From NCBI RefSeq assembly GCF_019399895.1, contig NC_091879.1, forward strand, positions 1,798,001-1,862,000: 64,000 nt of DNA. The letters are read 5' to 3'. This stretch comes from Cardiocondyla obscurior (lineage: Eukaryota; Arthropoda; Insecta; Hymenoptera; Formicidae). Both the position numbers and the translations under genes were made by a program. The notes below the pieces were generated by a model. That model worked only from the letters and a program-made list of their open reading frames with translations, was not told the origin of the DNA and searched no databases. Every line of letters begins with the position of its first letter. The first letter of the stretch is position 1. Positions 1 to 12,971 of this stretch are shown here, in pieces.

Positions 1-1346
1 GCGGTCGCGTCAGCGTTCGCTCGTTTCTTAACAAACATTTAGAACCCCGCTATCTTCTCTTCGTCGATACGAACTCCTGGAAAGTGACATCACTTAAAAT
101 GACGAGCGATGTAATTATAACGAACACAATGCATCAAATTCTGTCATCGCATACATATATATATTTTTTTTCTCGTCGCGATTTACTCGTGCTATGCGAA
201 TCTGTATCGCGCAAAAAGATATGCGGCGGTATATATCAGAGAAAGCCGCGTGCACGCGCGTCAAGACGTTAATGATGCGCGCGAACCAGTTTATTGACTA
301 TTATATCATCAGAACCGTAATTCAATGCCGTCCTGCCAGTCCAGCTCGCATAAGCGCGCGTTCGTACGTGGATCTTCACGCACACGCGCACAGCCGCCGT
401 CTTGTTCCCGGATGCTAGGCGTAATTATTTACAAGAAACCGCGCGCGGGTCTCGGAGGTGGCTATCGAAGCCGTCACCACTGACGAAGAATCGCTCGTGT
501 GTATATATTTCGAGAACTCGCGGCAAATCACTGGCGATTATCTGGTACGATACGACACACGCCGGACGTCGACGGACGCCGGAGCCCGTGGTATCACGAA
601 ACTCTCCGCGATTATAAAATTAATTACTTGGCACTTTTATACGCGCGCGATACTGGATTTTATGATTATAGCGTCTGCGATTGAAAGCTTTACAAGTTTT
701 GCCAAGCGGTAATCTTGTTATTTATCAATATAACGACTTCATGATGAGAATCCTCGAGTGTTGTATAAGTTAATGAGAGGGAATATTATTATGGTAATAA
801 TATTAATGTTAAACATACACCAGAGAGATCTTTAAAAGAAGTAACGTATCTCAGTTAATAATTTAATTCACTCGCGTGTACTTACATTCATCTTTGAGAT
901 CACCTATTATTTTCGTAACAATCTTGAGATTCTTTTACAAGTCACGCGATATTTATAAAAAAATTTTATGCTTATTTTTCGAAGCGATCGACTTCTTAAT
1001 CCGCAAAGCTCGTATCGCTTGAGAATCGTCGCTTGACCGATATGCTTTTCGCATAGAAAAAAAAAAAAGAAAGAGAGTGATAGAAAGAGAGAGATTCGTT
1101 CAAGACGGTCCCGATGCATGAGGCGCGATTAGTATTACGGAGACTATAATAAAGATCGCAGCGGGATTCATTCTTCGTGATGCGGAGCTCGGTTGGAACG
1201 GTCTATTTGCACTTCGTCATTGTGCGCCTCCATGGAACCATCGATACGACCACCGGGTCGAAGAAGCACACCCTATTGACGGATTCTTTCCGCAGAGACA
1301 GTGGGAGCCGAGAGAGGAGACGCGCCCGAAGTACGGATATACCGTG

Positions 1347-1372
1347 AAAAAAAAAAAAAAAAAAAAAAAAAA
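1347..1372 (+). repeat. A26 homopolymer
   Basis: This is an uninterrupted run of 26 A, the longest homopolymer I noted in the window. It is followed by GAGAGG and has no target-site duplication that I can recognise. Confidence 0.95.
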
Positions 1373-4300
1373 GAGAGGACGAAGAAGCCGGCTGTGCTAC
1401 CGCGCTCGTAAATTTTTCTTAGCGAGATTAGACACGGCGAGCCCGTTGCTCGCAGCAGCTTCTTCTCGGTTGTCCCGTGACATTGTCGTGTACTTTTCAT
1501 CACCGACTGGTCAACGTGCGTTTCGTGAGCGAGCTCGCGATTTGTAGCGCTCCGTCGCAGCGGACGGACAAAGCGGGCGAGAGTGACGTTTTGACGTCTG
1601 CATTATGGTGCATCGCGGCGCATCAGAGTATCGTGTGGATCGAAAGACGGGGGAGAACTTGCTCTCCGGAAGAGTGTTTTCACAGCGACGCTGAAGTGCG
1701 AGGTGAAGAGAGAGAGAAAGAAAAGAGACGAAGAGAATGAGAGAAGGGATCTTTTAAGGATCGTGAATTGCTAGTCAATCGCGAAGGGCGGATAAGATAT
1801 ACTCGGGTGAAAACAGATTGGCTATGATACAGCGAACAACGAACATGTAATGAACACGTCGGCGTACTCGCGTGAATTAAGAACGGCACACACTTCGATA
1901 GTTACTTTGCAAATTTGATACGCAAGACACGCTTCGCGTAAGATGCTGTATGTTAATTAGATAGAATGAGAAAAATTATATTTCACATTTAAGGCTTGAA
2001 CACGTACAGGGATATATCATAGCAGTATATTTTTTTTATTTAATATTAAAAAATATTTAATAAACATTTTTTTTTTTTTTTTTTAATCTGGACAGACTTT
2101 TATCTCGATAAATTTAATAAGTTTACGATACGTGCTCCAGTTATTACAATTATAATTAAAACGAATATGATTGAAATACGGAATTCTATACCAACAAAAT
2201 TAAGGAGGTTACCACAATTGATAGATTATAAAGATTATAAAGATACTTACGGGCGATGCTCGAAAAGAATCAGCAGCAGAGCGACGGTGCGGCCGATCCT
2301 GGCGGTGATCCTGGACGGCGGTCTTTCGTATGCGCGTCCTGTACGAGACGGAGGCATCCTGTCATCGCCTCGAGGACGTCTTCTCTTCTTTGCGCGGTTT
2401 GCCCACTTTAAAAGAGTTGAGTGCAACCCTTCGTCCAGGGTTGCACACCCCTAGCACCCGAACGGAAGGACCCCTCGTTCGAGATGATGCTAAGGCTGTG
2501 CTCCTATTCTTTATCTCTCTTTCTCTTTCGTTTTTTTTTCTCTCACTCTTTCTTTGTCGCTCTTTCCGCGTTCGCCTTTCTCTTTCTCTTCCTGTACTCT
2601 CCGGTCCTTCTCCTACTCTTCTCGCCGCGGTGCCTGTGATCAGCAGCCTGGCACGCGTCGAGAACTCCTCCTCGCCCCGGGCACCGGCGCTTCTCCTTTG
2701 ACGATTCGAGAGCTCCCAGTTTTGCTGCTTCGAGGGTGCGTTTCGAAAACTACCCCGGCGCAATAATATTCCGCGGCGATCGCACGATTCATCGGGCGCG
2801 TACGCGTCTTGATTCTGACTCTCGTAGAAGCTTTTTGCGTCGGCACGCTCGCTCGCCGAATGACGAGATTCGTTCTCGATGTGTAATCACTTTCCTTTTC
2901 GTGACTCGTTCGTCTATATAGTAATCACGCTTCCTTTGACGAACCGCTTGCGCATATGTTTCCGATCAAGTCTGCTGCGTTTGCCGACGAGAGCGAGTCC
3001 TTGAGGCGGCACCGTTGAATTTTGCTGATACACTTATCTTTGGAGAGAAAATACTGTTGTCTTTCGAGAGCAAATGTGAAGTGTCACAACTTTGCGTTCT
3101 CCGAGCTTCGTCGAGGTATACGTTGAGGTCACTATCACTACAGTCTGTATCGCGCCGGCTTTATTTCTGTCTTTGGCATTCTCTTCGGTTGCATAAATAT
3201 TTCAACATAGCTCGCTCCTTGGACGATTACTTCATCCGATTTGCACTCCGAAGTCGTAGATTACGATTTTTTTTTCGGTGAAATCGATCCGAAAATCTGG
3301 TAACGTCATGTCTTTCACCCTTCTGGATCGTCTTCTTCTTCTTTAGCTTTCGCCCGTCGGTAACGAGGTCCAGGCGGATCGATCGATCTTTTCGATGTAC
3401 TAGGCAGAAGGCGAAAGAAGGGCTCGATGACTCACTCGGTACTTCCGGTGTATGTGCGCTCGCGGCGAAGTGTCAAGCTCAAATAAAAGAAAAGTTGCCC
3501 TCTGAATCCTCCTACTCCTTCCACACGCGGACCATCTCTCCCCCCCTTCCCCGTCTGTCGGCTACAGGTCCTCTTCCTCTTTCTCTTCAACCACCGCCTC
3601 TTCTTCTTCTCTACTGTGGTTTCTTTTGCCTCTCTCCCTTGTAACCGCGCCTATCTCTCGCTTCGCTCGTGCAAACAGTCAAATAGCAAACTTCCCGCGT
3701 CACATACAGTGCGACGGTGACGACAGAGCCAGGCGAGGCTTTGAGGATTGCGGAAGAGGAAAATGTGGAGGATCGGATGAGAAGGAGGAGGAGGGGGGGG
3801 AGGAAGAAAGAGAAGAATTCCGTTTTACGAGAGACTGTAGAAGTAGAGGCGTTAATGCGTTTGATCGGCTCGTATTAGCGGGGTGAAGAGATTTTACGTC
3901 GAGAGAAAGGCACGATCAAAGATCGGCTGTTTGTCGAAAAGCTGCAGATCAGACGGAGGCGGTGGGTGAGAAGTTCCGCGAGGACCGTCTGGGAGCACAA
4001 TTGAAGCGAATCGAGTGTGGTGATCGAGACGAGTTTGCCCAGTCGCCCGCGAGGAACGCGAGAAGGTCACGCACTTTTCGTTATCCCCGTGCTTTTTTTC
4101 TCTCTCACGCCCGTCGACACCGACACCACGCTACCGTAGAGCTTGAGAGATAGACAGAATCTGAATGATTCCGCCTCTGTTCAAGACCGACGAGGAGCTG
4201 TCAGGGAGATCGCTCTGTCTATGATGAACTCGGTGCGCAGTGCGCGGCTACGGGGGCCCTCCTCGCCCTCCCATAGGGAGAGAAAGGAAAGATAGGGAGC

Positions 4301-5989
4301 AGTATAGGCACGAAGGAACCAACTACCCCCCCACCATAGCCACCACCATCCGGACACGACCACCACCACCATTGGCCTCCACCCCGAGATTCGATGCGAG
4401 AGACGAGGAGAGACGAAACGAACCACCTAGACAAGGACGACGTGACGATGAGAGGCTGCGATGAAAAGAGCGGGAACGATGGAGGTAGAACGCGCGCGAG
4501 CGGAAAGAAGACGGAAAAATGCGTTGACCATAGACCGTTCCTTGCATATCTCGTTGCTCCTTTTTCTCCTACTTCGAATCTATCTTTTTCTCACTTTCCG
4601 TGTGACTTCGCCTTATTCTTTCAACAGATAGTCCGAAGAAAAAAAAAAATGCTTTCCTTCGAATCAGGTATAGATGCATTCGCAACTAAAATTTTCGCTC
4701 AGGATGTTTATCATAAAGCGATATATTCTCTTTTTAGTTCTGCGTTTACTTCTACGTTCTGATTTATAATCATAGATACGCAATTTTTAGCCATCGACAT
4801 TACTTTATTACTTTTTATTTATAATATTATAAAATTGTTAAATAAAAAAAAATTTGCATTAGTTACAGTAAGTCATAGAAGTTGGTAAATAAAAAAAATA
4901 AAAAGATAACTAATTGAAACGAGTGCAGTCGCTTATGCATTCGAACGTCTTGAACGATCTCGCTTTATTACGTGCGAGAAAAGACGGATCATTTTCGCGT
5001 ATTTCGCTATTCCCGAAGGATTTTACCCTTTAGAAAGGAAGGAAGGAAGGTTGTCTGAGATCACGTGACAGGACAAGTAGGAGGAGCGAAATCCCCCTAC
5101 CTAGCATCACTCGGAGGAGTCAATCGGCATAATTGAGACTTATCTTCCACCCTTACACAAACTGCCGGCCGCCTACTCTTATCCCTCCTCTGCTTTACAT
5201 TCTTTCTTGGATTCTGATTTGTACAAGAGTCATTGATGTTGGTTCATTGATGACGACTCGTTAACGAGACGAAGAAATGAATAGCACCTTATGTTATTAA
5301 TTATCAAATAAAATTTATTAAATTAATTTGCTTCGTTACAGCGGTACATGAAAATATCGAACATCAGATGAAACGCTAAGAGAATTCGGTAATCTTCGCT
5401 ATGACATTTAAATAGAGATATACGTTTCTAAAATCAATTTATTTACGTACGTATACATGCAGCTTCTTTTTATCATTAAAGCACATAAAAAAAAAAAAAG
5501 AAATTGAAAGAACGGTAGAGAGACGGATTCTCGAATCGAGACGCCTGCAGCATTGATTATTTAACGTTTCCTCGTTCGCTCGTTCTCTTTAAAGCCAATT
5601 AGCAGTGCATCCAATATAATATCTAGTATACGAAGATCTCGGCTGATATTGCGATCGCGAGAGAGCCATAGCGAGGGAGCGGAGGCTCCCTGTCTATTTT
5701 CCCCCTTGCTCCCGGCTCGCCTTCGATTTCTCGTCGACGCGATGTGGAAGTGCAGATTTCATTGACGTGGTCGCTGAGCTGGCAATTAGCCGCAACGACC
5801 CCGGCTCATACACCGCGCTCGTAGTCACCCCACCGTGCCACGTGGTCGAAGATCAAACGACATTCTGGTACAAAGCGCCGCGAGCAGGATTCTCTCTCGA
5901 TAATCGTCAGCGACGCCGGTCACATGGACGGGCGATGAGTCCGTGGTGGTTCGTTTGGTCACCCTCGCTCTCTCAACCTTTGACCTACG

Positions 5990-6131
5990 CTTAATTAGGA
6001 TTTACATGCCGGCAAAAACAGGTGTGTAACTCGGCAATCGGGCGCAATTAACGAAATCATTAGGTCAAACGAATGGCGGGATTAAAATCAATTCCCGGCG
6101 AATAAGAAATGATTAAGAAAGTCTAATTGAA
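5990..6131. promoter_or_regulatory. Cluster of homeodomain-type TAAT/ATTA motifs (candidate enhancer)
   Basis: Within about 140 bp there are TAATTAGG (5992), CAATTAA (6045), ATCATTAGG (6056), GATTAAAATCAAT (6080), GATTAAG (6111) and CTAATTG (6123). These are set in mixed-composition DNA with GGCGGG and CCCGGCG spacers rather than plain AT-rich sequence. Homeodomain proteins bind such cores. Enhancer function is inference. Confidence 0.3.
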
Positions 6132-6740
6132 TTTCGTATTCGTTTAGGTATCGTTTGTATAACGATAATGAGGGCGGGCTTATGACAATTTATCTCGACG
6201 TCGTATCACTTTATACTTTTTTCATAAATGCTTTATGAAGAATATATTTAATTGGAGTACCAATGCGAGCAGCTTGATTTAATTAATTTTATGTTATCGG
6301 TTGTTCAATCTTTTAGTTATCGCAGAGCTGTGACAAAAAGGAAAGAGACGGAAGCAGACTTTGCTTAATTAGGTTTAGTTTTAATTCGTTTCAATGAGCA
6401 GCTCTCGATTGTCGCAATTCGGCCGTAAATGCGAATCGGCGCAGCCTCGTTATCGCATGTTCCGAAACTAACAAGCAGCGGTGTCTGTACCTTATGGCGT
6501 TCACCGTTATCTCGCATGCCACGGAATTATAGGCAGATCAACCGGCGATTTATCGGCCATTTACCGCGGCGCATACGCTGCTGGACACGTGGTTTCTTTT
6601 GCCTCGCGGATGAGCCACGTTCCATTCGTTTCGTAGAGAGACACTCATTGCCGGTCTCGATACCTCGTCCCGATAACATCGTCCGTACTTCCAGAGGAAC
6701 CACTGGAAGCGCGCTTCTTCTGTTCGAGCTCGTTTCTGGC

Positions 6741-6780
6741 TTTTTTTTTTCTCTCTCTCTCTCTCTCTCTCTTCTTCTTC
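6741..6780 (+). repeat. T10 followed by (CT)10 and CTT repeats
   Basis: T10 (6741-6750) runs into ten CT units (6751-6770) and then CTTCTTCTTC. On the minus strand this is a GAGAG array of the kind bound by GAGA factor. A microsatellite explanation is sufficient. Confidence 0.9.
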
Positions 6781-9700
6781 GTCTCGCTCTTCTAGACCGT
6801 GTATCCTCTGTCATCCTATCAAGGTGCATTACTTATCGAGCTATCGAGTGTCCTGACCGTGATCCTGGCACGCGAGCGCTGATACGATCGAGCCACTCGA
6901 TCATCCTATCGCCGCGCAATGCACCGTCGCTTGGCAACCTAATTGGCCGACTTAAAAAAAAAAAAAATAAAATAAAATAAAATTCTTTCATGAAATGCGA
7001 AGTGTAAAAAAAAAAAAAAACAAAAAAGAAAGAGAGAGAAAGGAATAGGAAAAAAGAGAGATGATATCGTGCGCGCTACCAATATCTGCAATAGGATTCT
7101 TAGACTCTAAGATTCTCTCGAGATCCGACATTTAAACCAAGTAGAGATGGTTAGCTAATTAAATGTTCTCGTAAATATTAGCGTGTTCACATTTGTACGT
7201 TATTGCGACGCTGCATTAACCCGGGGACTGATTTACGCTACGGTGAAGGAGGGAGATTACTTTAGGGTTCGCGATTGCCGTATCATGGCTGTAATTTATT
7301 GCACGATTCAATGCTAATGATCGTTTTCTCGAACGGTGCGCAATGAAAGGTATCCCGCGACGTTCACTCTCCTATTTTAAACTTGTACGCACGCACGTTT
7401 TTCACTTCGGCTATCTTGGGGGGGAAAAGCCAAGTGTTTCTTGCGATCTGAAATAGTAGCCTTAAAGAGGCATTGTTTCTGACAAGTGTACGATTCGCCT
7501 GTTACGCCTGTCGATGTCTATTTACGGCGCTAAAAAAATCGTACGACAAAAAATGCGAAGGCATCGTTGCAGAATTCTTATTTACGTAATTTCACGAGAT
7601 CGTTAAAATATTACGCAAATAAGATAACGTAAAATTCAATTTCTTATATATTTAGTATTTTTTCTAGCTACAATTTATTTCTAACATTTGATCGGCAGAA
7701 TAATTAACTTGCGATCGTAGTTTCTATTATTTTACGTAATTATATATTTTTAAATATAACCTCAGAAGGGTATTAAAAAATTATACATTTACAACTTAAC
7801 AATGCGTGTATCTCGCTGGATGAAACTGCGCACCTTCTAGCACAATAATTGATTGATGCGCGTGCAAAGCGTAGTTTTGTTTTCGCAAGGTAGCCATTAT
7901 TGTGTCTTCAAAGGGAAGAGGAAGCAAGAGATCGCAAGAACGGGGGACGCGATAGAATGGCGGTGTGAAAATCGTCGGTAATTACAGTCGATCGTCTTCG
8001 ATCTTAATTGAGACATCCGCCCGTTAGCAAGAAGTTAACTACAGGAAGGTAGTGAAGAAACGATAATATGCGCGCTATCGTTTCTTCGCATAATATCCTA
8101 TATACAACAAAAGTCAGCCGCAAAAAGCGGTTTATTAGAATTTTTATGAATTTCGCGCTTATCCTGTTCCATAAAGGGCGAATATATCTCGTTACAAAAG
8201 CTCGCGTGGATGCATTCACTTGCTTTATCTCTCGCGAAAAATTTTCCTCGCCCCAAGAAAGAATTTTTCTTACGTAGATTGCGAGATATTGATTCTCTTA
8301 TTATTAGAACCGATTGGTAATGTAATTGTATCCCAATTGTAAAACTATAACACCGTGATTTTAGTAACAATTTCTTTTTTTTTTTTTTTTAATATTTTCC
8401 GAGGCAGGTGATGAGATTTCTGTACGACAGTAGCCAACAATTCGAAAGATTCGCTCGCCACGGATACGCTAGAAATTATAAACCCGTCGGCGTACCCGCA
8501 GGGTACGTCGAGGTCGATAGGGAGCACTCTGGAATGTTTTAATAATATGCATTCCGGCGGAGACGAACTTTTGAAGTTCCGGGGATAGGAGAAGGGCCGG
8601 CAGGGATGAACGTACTCGATCCTCGGTACACTCTATAACGATAATAAGCCTTCGAAGCTGCGTAAAGCTTGCTCACGGTTTTTCGCGGGCGATATTAAAA
8701 CTCGTTTACTCACGGGGTGAGCAGAGCTCCCCGTAATTATAGACTTTCACCTATTGCGTGCGGGCTGACAGGAATGACGACGTGTTTGAGATAAGTGAGA
8801 TAGATAAGATAATTTACAGTAATCCGCGCGAGCGGCAGGATATACGCCTCAGACTTGTGCGTAATAAATTTCTCGATCGTTACTATGTACATGGCTCGGA
8901 AGATACTTATGTCTCGTCAAGGAGACAGTACCCAGATAGAACACCGTGATGTGTCTGCCGGTAAACATTTTACATAATTTCATCGTTAGCGGCCTAAAAA
9001 AATTTGTGCTGCTAAATGAATTATTAAATAGAACTAAAATTAGAAGGCAGATATTACGGGCAGTATTACCTAGTAATAATCGCATAAGCACGCGTTAGAT
9101 AAATTTCACTGTTCTATTTTTTAATTAATAATTATTTCTTTAATTTTTCCGCATCGCTTATTATTCTAGAAATAAGTAGAAAGAGAGTTTAGGACAAGGT
9201 AGTAATTATCTTGGGGACATTTATATATTTGATTTGATTTTTTTTTATGCGGTGCTTTTTTTTTTTTTATATTAGGTCTTTGAAGGTTTCGGTTTCGGTC
9301 CATCTGAAAGGCGGGCAGGAAGTTTTTGACAATTCTATTATGGTAGTCAATGAAATTGCGAGCTCTGTCATTAACTATTATATTAACTAAATAAAGCGGT
9401 CTAAATAAGTGCGATAACTCCCGGAAGAAGGAATAATAAAGAAAGAGCTACGCACATGTGTGTCACGCCTCCATCCTTTCAGTATCACGGCTGTGTACCC
9501 ATTTGATCGTTTCAACGCAAGATTATAGTCGAAAACGCGCTGCTGAATGAAACGTTTGACATTATAAATGTTCCGAAAAAAAAAGAAAAAAAAAATAAAA
9601 TAAAAATCGAAATGTCGATTCCGAATTTGCAGTACAAATATGAATTGTTTGCTTTATAACTTGGTAGTTTATTTTTTATTACATTTTTAATTATTATACG

Positions 9701-10280
9701 TTTTAATTTTATTAAAACGTTAATATCGTCTGTCGAATTTTCATTGGGAGAATATCGACTTTGAATTCGTTCAGGAGATGAGGGTTTTTTTTTTTCTAAC
9801 TGAAAGGAAGAGCGGTAGCTCAGGTACGCATTATTATAAGTCTCGCTGCAACGTGGTATGAACAGCAGTGGCCGGGGAAAGATATCCATTGCAACGTATA
9901 ACGCTCGATCGCACGATCGACAGGCCGGATACGTCGAACGTATCATCGCCGTCGTTTTTTCGTTAAAAGGCACTTGTTGGAGTGCGTCCGAGCGTGATCG
10001 ATCTGCTCGTTAAAGTAGCCCCAATAATCTGCTTTCGAAGATCATAGAGATTCCGCCCGTTTACCACACGCCCGTCGCAGGGAGCACCCTTCTGGTTCCT
10101 AGGCGGAAGGACCTCGCGTTTACCGTGGCCGCACCCCTCGAACGCATCCACGCGTATACGCAGCGTCCATAGAAAAATCGAGAGAGAGAAAAAAATCACA
10201 GCCGAGAAAACACAGTACTTTAAAAAGGAAACAAGAACAAAGTCTCTTCGCGGCGAAACGACGACCTTTGGTCGTCGATA

Positions 10281-10310
10281 TCTTTCTTTCTTTTTTTTTT
10301 TTTTTTTTTT
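10281..10310 (+). repeat. Pyrimidine tract ending in T20
   Basis: TCTTTCTTTC is followed by 20 consecutive T. No adjacent acceptor-linked exon is evident. Confidence 0.9.
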
Positions 10311-10939
10311 CGGAATGCAACGCGTTACAATGGACGCTTCGATACGCGGGAAATCCTTTTTTTTCGTCGATTTTGGTTGTAACTATTTAAGAGGTTGAAT
10401 GGTTCTTATAGGATGATATTCTCTATATGTGTGCCTCGAGTTTCCCTTTATTGTAAAGCATTGTGCTATGTGCGTACACAGGTGCACACCCCTCGCGAGA
10501 AAGAGAAAGGGAGAAGCAACGTTAAGCGAGGAGAATGGATATACATCGATATCGTGTTCTTTTCTTTCCCTCAATCGATTATCGGATGATCGGTTTACAG
10601 TAAGTTATCGTACGAATTAGGGTCGTGCCATGAACGGATTAATGCTGATCTCTTTGACAAAAAGTGCTTAGGAAAAAGGGGAATATATATATATTTTTTT
10701 AGTTAAGTATTAAAGAAAGAAAATTATAGATTTTTAATTAAAAAGAATTTTTTAGAATAATAATCTTTCTTAATTCAATCTCGGATATATCGTTAAGAAC
10801 ATTTGTAATCAACATTTAGTTTACTTATACGTTAAATGAATATTTCGTAAAACTGTATATTACATTTGTTATCACGCGCTAATCGGCGTTGGGGGTGCGT
10901 AAACAGAATACATAACATAGTCACGGGCGCGCGACCGCT

Positions 10940-11060
10940 GTACTTGCCTCGTAGGACGTGACGTCACAGTGGCTAGAGCTCAGCCACGTGTCGCGCCATT
11001 CGTGTTACGTAGTGTGCAGCGTGCGGAGCTCTCGCCGTACGCAGTTGAAAAAGTATGAAC
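10940..11060 (+). promoter_or_regulatory. Promoter-like block with CRE and E-box
   Basis: A full CRE palindrome, GTGACGTCAC (10958-10967), is followed within 20 bp by an E-box CACGTG (10985-10990). The two are bridged by an inverted pair, GTGGCT and AGCCAC (10969-10974, 10982-10987). The block is GC-rich in AT-rich surroundings. Just downstream are CTTTGATG (11060-11067), similar to a TCF site, and a GTGATC/GATCAC palindrome (11096-11108). Candidate spliced segments follow on the + strand, consistent with a transcription start near 11.0 kb. No TATA box is apparent. Promoter function is inference. Confidence 0.4.
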
Positions 11061-11460
11061 TTTGATGATTAAAGCTGTCGGTTCACGTGAGCTAGGTGAT
11101 CTGATCACTAATCTATTCGCGTCGAGTACTTACGACGTGAATATTTCGTATAGAATATCCTGAAACGATACCTAATCTGTAACGCAGTGATTTTATTCCG
11201 TCGTGCAATCGACCATGTCTCTCTTTCAGTACGTTGATCATTTTTCTATCATGTTATAAAGTATTCTCTTTTGTAATTACGATCTTGTCGCAGTGGGTGA
11301 GCTCTTGAGAATCTAATTTCTTGTTCTTTGTCTGTCTAGATCCGGAGAGGTCAACGTATCTTCGTCGCCGATATTAGAGAACGTACGGTTATAGCTGGCT
11401 TATCGGTTTCGTCTTGGGAGGGCTATTTAAGCAAATGGGCAAGATAAGTTTGTTAAGTAA

Positions 11461-11911
11461 TTTTTGGAAACGGGAGTGTCGTACTATACCGCGCGAGAGA
11501 TTTTATAATTTTTTACTTTTTATATTAATTTTTTTTTTTTTTAATTTTTTATTTTAATAAGTAAATTAGCCCACGCGCGTTTGATAGTTTATCCGCGATA
11601 TCGCGAGATTTCTGTACGGAAGGAGGATTTATTACGACATCCCGGACATCCTGAGAGGAGGAGGCCTCGGAGAGGCATCCTGCATCAGCGGAGCAACTCT
11701 TGGGTAAGGATCATTTTTTCTTAAATAATATCATGCAGTACCTTTGTCGTTTCGATAACAGAAAATTTTATTTTTAATTATTTATTTAATAAACTATTTT
11801 GAAGCGCGTATAATTTTTTTTTATAACTGTTGAAATTACTTTTAGCATATCTATAATAAAAGTTAATATTTTTTGTTACAGTTTCATCGTTGCTAACAAC
11901 TCCGCTGCAAG
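11461..11911 (+). repeat. Copy 1 of a diverged ~0.8-kb-period tandem duplication
   Basis: Landmarks shared in order with copy 2 are AAACGGGAGTG (11468-11478), CTGAGAGGAGGA (11651-11662), GCATCAGCGGAGCAAC (11682-11697), a splice donor (11704) and, after a short gap, TCATCGT...ACTCCGC (11884-11905). Spacing between the first two landmarks is 173 nt here and 177 nt in copy 2. Shared order and near-equal spacing argue for duplication rather than chance. Confidence 0.6.
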
Positions 11912-12258
11912 GTAAGTCCAAAAGCTTTTTATTATTATTAAAAAAAAATCGCGTAAATCGGGACCTCGGGTAAATCGCGTAAATCGCGTAAATAAATTCG
12001 CGTGTGTAGAAGTAGCAGCAGTAGTAGTAGCAGTAGTTTGTATACGTATATTAATTGACTGTATATTAATGTGCAATTAAGTTTTTTTTACAGGTTAATG
12101 CTGCTCGGATTTCATCTAATTAATAGAATATATTATTTCACTTAGACAATATTTTATTCAAAAATTTTTAATGTCGTCGCCGCCGCTCATATAAACGAAC
12201 CACGGTCGGGGTTCGTCGTGAACATCGTATTAAAGTAATCCGGCGACCGAAATTTATG

Positions 12259-12857
12259 AACTTTTAAACGGGAGTGCCGCCAGTATTGTCGCGCGAATAA
12301 TTTCAATTAATAATCCGCGCGCGTATTCGCGAGTGTCGCGAGTGACCTTTGGATGATCGTAACCTGTGGATGATCCAGACCTGTGGATGATCCAGACCTG
12401 TGGATGATCCAGACCTGTGGATGATTGTGACCTGTGGATCTGACAATGAGTGCTGAGAGGAGGACCAGGTCCAGGAAGGACATCGGGCATCGGCGGAGCA
12501 ACGTTGAGGTAAATATATTTTTTATTAACGTAACAATAAAGGTAACAATTTTTCTTGATTACTTACTAGCTTGCTTTATCACTCTGATATCTATTAATTG
12601 AAATAATAAATGCAAAAATAAAAGATTAAAAAGTTTAGAGAAATATTTTCTTGCAAAGTTTTTTTTCAGAATAAATAATTATATTTTTAAATATCTCTGT
12701 TGAAAAATTAATTAAATTCACGTATAGAAATTAGATTAAAAATCGATAATTATTATCTTATACATGTTTTTCATTTAAGTTTTATGTTTGTGTGTTACAG
12801 ATTATCATCATGTCATGGCATCATCGTAGCTGAACTCCGCCCGCGTCGCATCGAACC
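12259..12857 (+). repeat. Copy 2 of the diverged tandem duplication, with an internal minisatellite
   Basis: Corresponding landmarks are AAACGGGAGTG (12266-12276), CTGAGAGGAGGA (12453-12464), GCATCGGCGGAGCAAC (12487-12502), a donor (12509) and TCATCGT...ACTCCGC (12821-12840). The offsets from copy 1 are 798, 802 and 805 nt, then larger after the intron-like gap. The 17-bp minisatellite occupies the position of unrelated sequence in copy 1. Confidence 0.6.
12345..12440 (+). repeat. 17-bp minisatellite, about 5.6 copies
   Basis: The unit is ACCTGTGGATGATCCAG. Copies 2-4 are identical. Copies 1 and 5 vary at a few positions (ACCTTTGG..., ...ATTGTG) and copy 6 is truncated after ACCTGTGGATC. On the minus strand it reads as a repetitive open frame, which is an artefact of the repeat. 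Confidence 0.95.
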
Positions 12858-12887
12858 GTGAGTGACGAATTTTTTTTATTTAGGCAG

Positions 12888-12971
12888 CGAATCTACGACG
12901 AAATATGATAGTAATTAAAAATATAATGATTGAAATATAAAAATTCCAAAACATTAAAATTCGTAGATTCG
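12888..12971. repeat. Inverted repeat, 11-bp perfect arms
   Basis: CGAATCTACGA (12888-12898) pairs with TCGTAGATTCG (12961-12971) across a 62-nt AT-rich spacer, with some imperfect extension outside. It lies just after the last candidate exon and donor of the 11-13 kb locus, so it would be intronic or in the transcript's 3' part. Confidence 0.7.

Larger units (their letters stand above)
1..10930. other. Intergenic DNA, no recognisable gene
   Basis: I find no conserved protein motif, tRNA or rRNA here. There are scattered homopolymers (A26 at 1347, T18 at 2067, T16 at 8375, T20 at 10291), a CT microsatellite at 6751, and GC-rich patches at 2.3-2.8 kb and 3.5-4.5 kb. A homeodomain-site-like cluster lies at 5.99-6.13 kb. 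Open frames are short or low-complexity. Exons of fewer than about 50 codons from an unfamiliar gene could be missed. Confidence 0.6.

Noticed and set aside
1347..1372. A26 tract considered as the tail of a retroposed element.
   Set aside because: No recognisable element body upstream and no flanking target-site duplication. Similar tracts occur throughout the window.
9810..9870. GGTAGCTCAGGT at about 9815, resembling a tRNA A box.
   Set aside because: No matching B box or cloverleaf follows within 80 nt.
12254..12501. Minus-strand open frames with repeated HPQVW / STGLDHPQ-like peptides.
   Set aside because: These are translations of the 17-bp minisatellite in two frames. 17 is not a multiple of 3, so the frame shifts each unit and no conserved peptide repeat can be under selection.
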